From: Nakamurella flava
GTDB lineage: Bacteria > Actinomycetota > Actinomycetes > Mycobacteriales > Nakamurellaceae
NCBI RefSeq assembly: GCF_005298075.1
Contig: NZ_SZZH01000001.1
Location: forward strand, 682,001 to 746,000
Reading direction: 5' to 3'
DNA: 64,000 bases
In this document: one piece after another, positions 61,505 through 64,000 of the stretch
How positions within the stretch are numbered: the stretch's first letter is position 1
How the letters are laid out: every line of letters begins with the position of its first letter
The notes under the pieces: model-generated
What the model saw: the letters and a program-made list of their open reading frames with translations, nothing else
Told to the model about the DNA's origin: nothing
Databases searched by the model: none
Made by a program: the position numbers and the translations under genes

Positions 61505-62896
61505 ATGAACCAGCCTTCGAGCCCGTCCCGCGCGCCGCGTTCCGCCCGCCGCCGACCCCACGTGGTCATCCTGGGCGGTGGGTTCGCCGGTCTCGCCGCG
61601 GTGCGCTCGTTGCGGTCCGCCGACGTCGACATCACCCTGGTCGACCGCAACACCTACAACTCGTTCTATCCGCTGCTGTACCAGGTGGCCACTGCCGGTC
61701 TGAATCCCGGTGACGTGACCTTCTTCCTGCGGTCGGTGCGGATGTCGCAGCGCAACCTGTCGTTCCGGCAGGGGGAGATCGCCGGCATCGATCCGGCCGA
61801 GCAGTTGATCACGTTCGCCGAGGGCGGCGACATGCACTACGACTACCTGATCATCGCCACCGGAGCGACGACGAACTACTTCGGCGTCACCGGTGCGGCG
61901 GAGAACTCCCGGGCCATCTACACCCGCGCGCAGGCGTTGCGTCTGCGCGACGAGATCTTCACCAACCTGGAACACGCGGCCGCCTCGAACTCGAACGAGG
62001 ACCTGGCCATCGTGGTGGTCGGGGCCGGTCCGACCGGGGTCGAGATGGCCGGTGCGCTGGCCGAGTTGCGCAACGACGCGATGGCCGCCATCTACCCCGA
62101 GCTCGACCCGCGTCGCACGCACATCGTGCTGGTCGAGATGACCGACAAGGTGCTGGGCCCGTTCGCGCCGTCGCTGCAGCAGTTCGCCGCGCGGGCGCTG
62201 CGGGAACGCGGCGTGGAGCTGCGGCTGAACACGTCGGTGGCCGAGGTCCGGGAGGACGGCGTGCTGCTCGGGTCGAAGGACTCCGAGGAGCAGGAGTTCC
62301 TCAAGGCCGGCATCACCATCTGGGCGACCGGCATCACTGTGCCCAAGGCGGTCGCCGACTGGGGCGTTCCCCAGGGGCGTGGCGGCCGGATCGTCGTGGG
62401 CGAGGACCTGCGGGTGCAGGGTCTGCCGAATGTCTTCGCCGTCGGCGACGTCGCGTTGCTGCCGGAGCCCCTCCCGCAGTTGGCGCAGCCGGCGCTGCAG
62501 GGCGGCAAGCATGCCGGTCGGCAGATCGCAGCCCTGATGGCCGGCCGGCCGACCACGGCGTTCCACTACCACGACAAGGGCACCATGGCCACGGTCGGAC
62601 GCCGGGCTGCGGTCGCCGACATCCAGCTGATGAAGGGCCGGACCCTCAAGCTCACGGGCACTCCGGCCTGGATCGCCTGGATGTTCATCCACATCGTCAT
62701 GCTGCTCGGCAACCGGAACCGGCTGGCCACCCTGGTCAACCTCGCGACCAAGTACTTCGCTCCCTCCCGTCGCACCAACCCGATCGTCGGGGACGTCCCG
62801 GTGTTCGAGCCGCAGTTGCGGTTGGACGAGCAGCACCGCGCGGTCTACGAGGCGGCGGAGAAGGCGCAGACCGATCCGCAGTCGGTCGCCCGCTGA
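61505..62896 (+). CDS. ndh: Type II NADH dehydrogenase (NDH-2)
   Basis: 463 residues from the ATG after CAGGGAGTTCCTC. FAD loop VVILGGGFAGLAAVRSL (about 20-36) and NAD loop IVVVGAGPTGVEMAGAL; NVFAVGDVALLPE binds FAD; a C-terminal hydrophobic helix (WIAWMFIHIVMLLG) ties it to the membrane. It passes electrons from NADH to menaquinone without pumping protons. An N-terminal basic tail (RSARRRPH) precedes the fold. Five bases later a membrane protein gene begins. Confidence 0.9.
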   Translation: MNQPSSPSRAPRSARRRPHVVILGGGFAGLAAVRSLRSADVDITLVDRNTYNSFYPLLYQVATAGLNPGDVTFFLRSVRMSQRNLSFRQGEIAGIDPAEQLITFAEGGDMHYDYLIIATGATTNYFGVTGAAENSRAIYTRAQALRLRDEIFTNLEHAAASNSNEDLAIVVVGAGPTGVEMAGALAELRNDAMAAIYPELDPRRTHIVLVEMTDKVLGPFAPSLQQFAARALRERGVELRLNTSVAEVREDGVLLGSKDSEEQEFLKAGITIWATGITVPKAVADWGVPQGRGGRIVVGEDLRVQGLPNVFAVGDVALLPEPLPQLAQPALQGGKHAGRQIAALMAGRPTTAFHYHDKGTMATVGRRAAVADIQLMKGRTLKLTGTPAWIAWMFIHIVMLLGNRNRLATLVNLATKYFAPSRRTNPIVGDVPVFEPQLRLDEQHRAVYEAAEKAQTDPQSVAR

Positions 62897-62901
62897 CGCC
62901 G

Positions 62902-63690
62902 ATGGCGGCGTCCCCCGACGAGCCGTCCGCCGACGCGGCCCCTGGCCGGTCGGCGGATGCCGCCGGTGAGGCGCCACCGGTGACGCCGGGCGGGACCTCG
63001 GGAGCAGCCGAGATCGCGGTCCCCCCGTCCGCTCCACCGGAGAAGGTGGCCGATCCACCGGCCGGTCGCGTCGCCCGTACCGGACGTCGGGTCGCCCACG
63101 CCGCCGTGGTGGCCCGGGACGCGTCGGTGGCCGGGGTGGTCACCGCGGTCACGCCGATCGTCCGCGCGGTCGGGGTGCTGCTGACCCTCGTCCTGGTGGC
63201 GCTGGCCGCGCCCGCGGTGCTGCTCCTCGTGGTGGCCTGGTGGCGACCGGGTCCGGCCGACTGGTTCTGGACGGTGCTGGCCGCAGTCGGTCTGGGGATC
63301 GGCGCCTGGCTCCGACGGCGTCAGCGCCAGTTGCTGGCCACGGTGGCCGACCGGGAGCGGCTGATCGCCGCGCTGACCCGGGTGCTGCAGGGCCGGGACA
63401 TCGCCGATCGGGTGACCGCCAACCTCGCCGGCAGCGGTGCGCGGGTGGCCGGCCGAGCCGCCGGTCGGGCTGTGCGGGGGTCGCGCGGCCTGCGCCTGCT
63501 GCGCGGGATGTGGCGTGGCGTCCAGCTGACCGGGGTGGTCGACGAACTGCTCGGGGCGGACGAGATCGCCCCGCTGACGCCGGGACGGATCCGGGGGATC
63601 GCGGTCCTCACGGTCGTCTGCGCAGTGGCGGCCGGTGTGCTGTGGGTCTGCCTGGCGGTGGCCACCCTGGCCTTCCTGGTGGGCGCGTAG
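62902..63690 (+). CDS. Hypothetical membrane protein after ndh
   Basis: 262 residues. An Ala/Pro-rich, disordered 60-residue start is followed by spans at about 90-113 and 118-136 and a last one at about 233-260, with a basic, Arg/Ala-rich cytosolic segment between ([20 protein letters not shown]). No family recognised. The short gap to ndh suggests co-expression; a link to the respiratory chain is a guess. Confidence 0.65.
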   Translation: MAASPDEPSADAAPGRSADAAGEAPPVTPGGTSGAAEIAVPPSAPPEKVADPPAGRVARTGRRVAHAAVVARDASVAGVVTAVTPIVRAVGVLLTLVLVALAAPAVLLLVVAWWRPGPADWFWTVLAAVGLGIGAWLRRRQRQLLATVADRERLIAALTRVLQGRDIADRVTANLAGSGARVAGRAAGRAVRGSRGLRLLRGMWRGVQLTGVVDELLGADEIAPLTPGRIRGIAVLTVVCAVAAGVLWVCLAVATLAFLVGA

Positions 63691-63834
63691 CTCCACGTCG
63701 GCCCGGCCCGGCCCTGGTCAGGTCGGCGCGTAGACCGGCCGGTCGTGGGGCACACGTCTACGGTGGGGACGATTCGTGGGCCCCACGGACGACGCGCGAC
63801 GTGACAGGGGCCGGACCGGCCGGGAAGGACCGCA

Positions 63835-64000
63835 GTGACCAGAGAGTTCGACGGTGAGATCGACGAGACCATGCCGGGGTCGGACACCGACGGCCATGAC
63901 GGCGTCGCCTCACAGCTGACCGAGGGCGACACCCTGAACCGCACCGGGTTGGCCGACCAGCTGGACGAGGGCTACGACCCGCCGGACCGCGACCCCAAGA
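63835..64000 (+). CDS. DUF5709 family protein (3' end outside window)
   Basis: The first 55 residues are visible, from a GTG after GGGAAGGAC. The acidic pattern QLTEGDTLNRTGLADQLDEG followed by YDPPDRDP matches DUF5709, a small actinobacterial family of unknown function. A TACGGT about 60 bases upstream may be the -10. Confidence 0.75.
   Translation, partial: MTREFDGEIDETMPGSDTDGHDGVASQLTEGDTLNRTGLADQLDEGYDPPDRDPK

Overview
The window is 64 kb of very GC-rich, gene-dense chromosome from an actinobacterium. The evidence is the base composition, GTG starts, many start codons placed 6-8 bases after a TANNNT -10 hexamer (leaderless genes), an MptB-type mannosyltransferase, a SufR-SufBDCSUT operon, an AcnR/aconitase pair, an InhA-type enoyl reductase and actinobacteria-restricted families (DUF3097, DUF5709, SCO4848-like, acVLRF1). 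A Nakamurella-like or related lineage would fit, but I cannot fix the genus from sequence alone. I saw no rRNA, tRNA, CRISPR array, prophage or insertion sequence; this reads as core genome.

Layout. 1-6 kb: end of a HelY-type helicase, a Gln/Gly-rich DUF4333 membrane protein, mptB and a DedA protein. 6-13 kb: sufR and the complete suf operon for iron-sulfur cluster assembly, with a SufR-type operator over the sufR start. 13-22 kb: a HemD-like/winged-helix regulator (NnaR type), a beta-propeller lipoprotein, the high-affinity phosphate transporter pstSCAB and, after a strong terminator, the low-affinity PiT transporter; pstS and pit both carry 11-bp direct repeats of the PhoP (PHO box) type. 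22-31 kb: a dNTPase, a Vms1-like release factor, Tex, a secreted tandem bulb-lectin, a SCO4848-like protein, an ABC-F ATPase and a small HTH protein. 31-36 kb: a decayed family-4 glycosidase-like gene divergent from a PfkB kinase, and a FUSC membrane protein with an embedded palindrome. 36-42 kb: acnR and acn with an AcnR-type operator, then two membrane proteins. 42-50 kb: an NlpC/P60 endopeptidase, a MobA-like protein, moxR-DUF58-VWA, fabG and fabI/inhA. 50-56 kb: two paralogous GAF plus degenerate EAL proteins bracketing an App1-type phosphatase, an unknown protein and DUF3097. 56-64 kb: NfeD and SPFH proteins, DUF2520-panC-panB (pantothenate synthesis), a P1-family peptidase, an NDH-2 NADH dehydrogenase, a membrane protein and the start of a DUF5709 gene.

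The order mptB, sufRBDCSUT, ABC-F, small HTH, acnR-acn, NlpC/P60, moxR-DUF58-VWA, fabG-inhA, NfeD-SPFH matches what I remember of the Mycobacterium tuberculosis segment Rv1459c-Rv1488. The non-mycobacterial genes are therefore blocks inserted into an ancient actinobacterial framework. The most promising leads are the decayed GH4 gene beside a PfkB kinase, the palindrome inside the FUSC gene, the twin degenerate EAL proteins, the tandem lectin and the DUF2520 gene whose only sensible start is CTG. I did not find a clear new multi-gene defence or mobile system.
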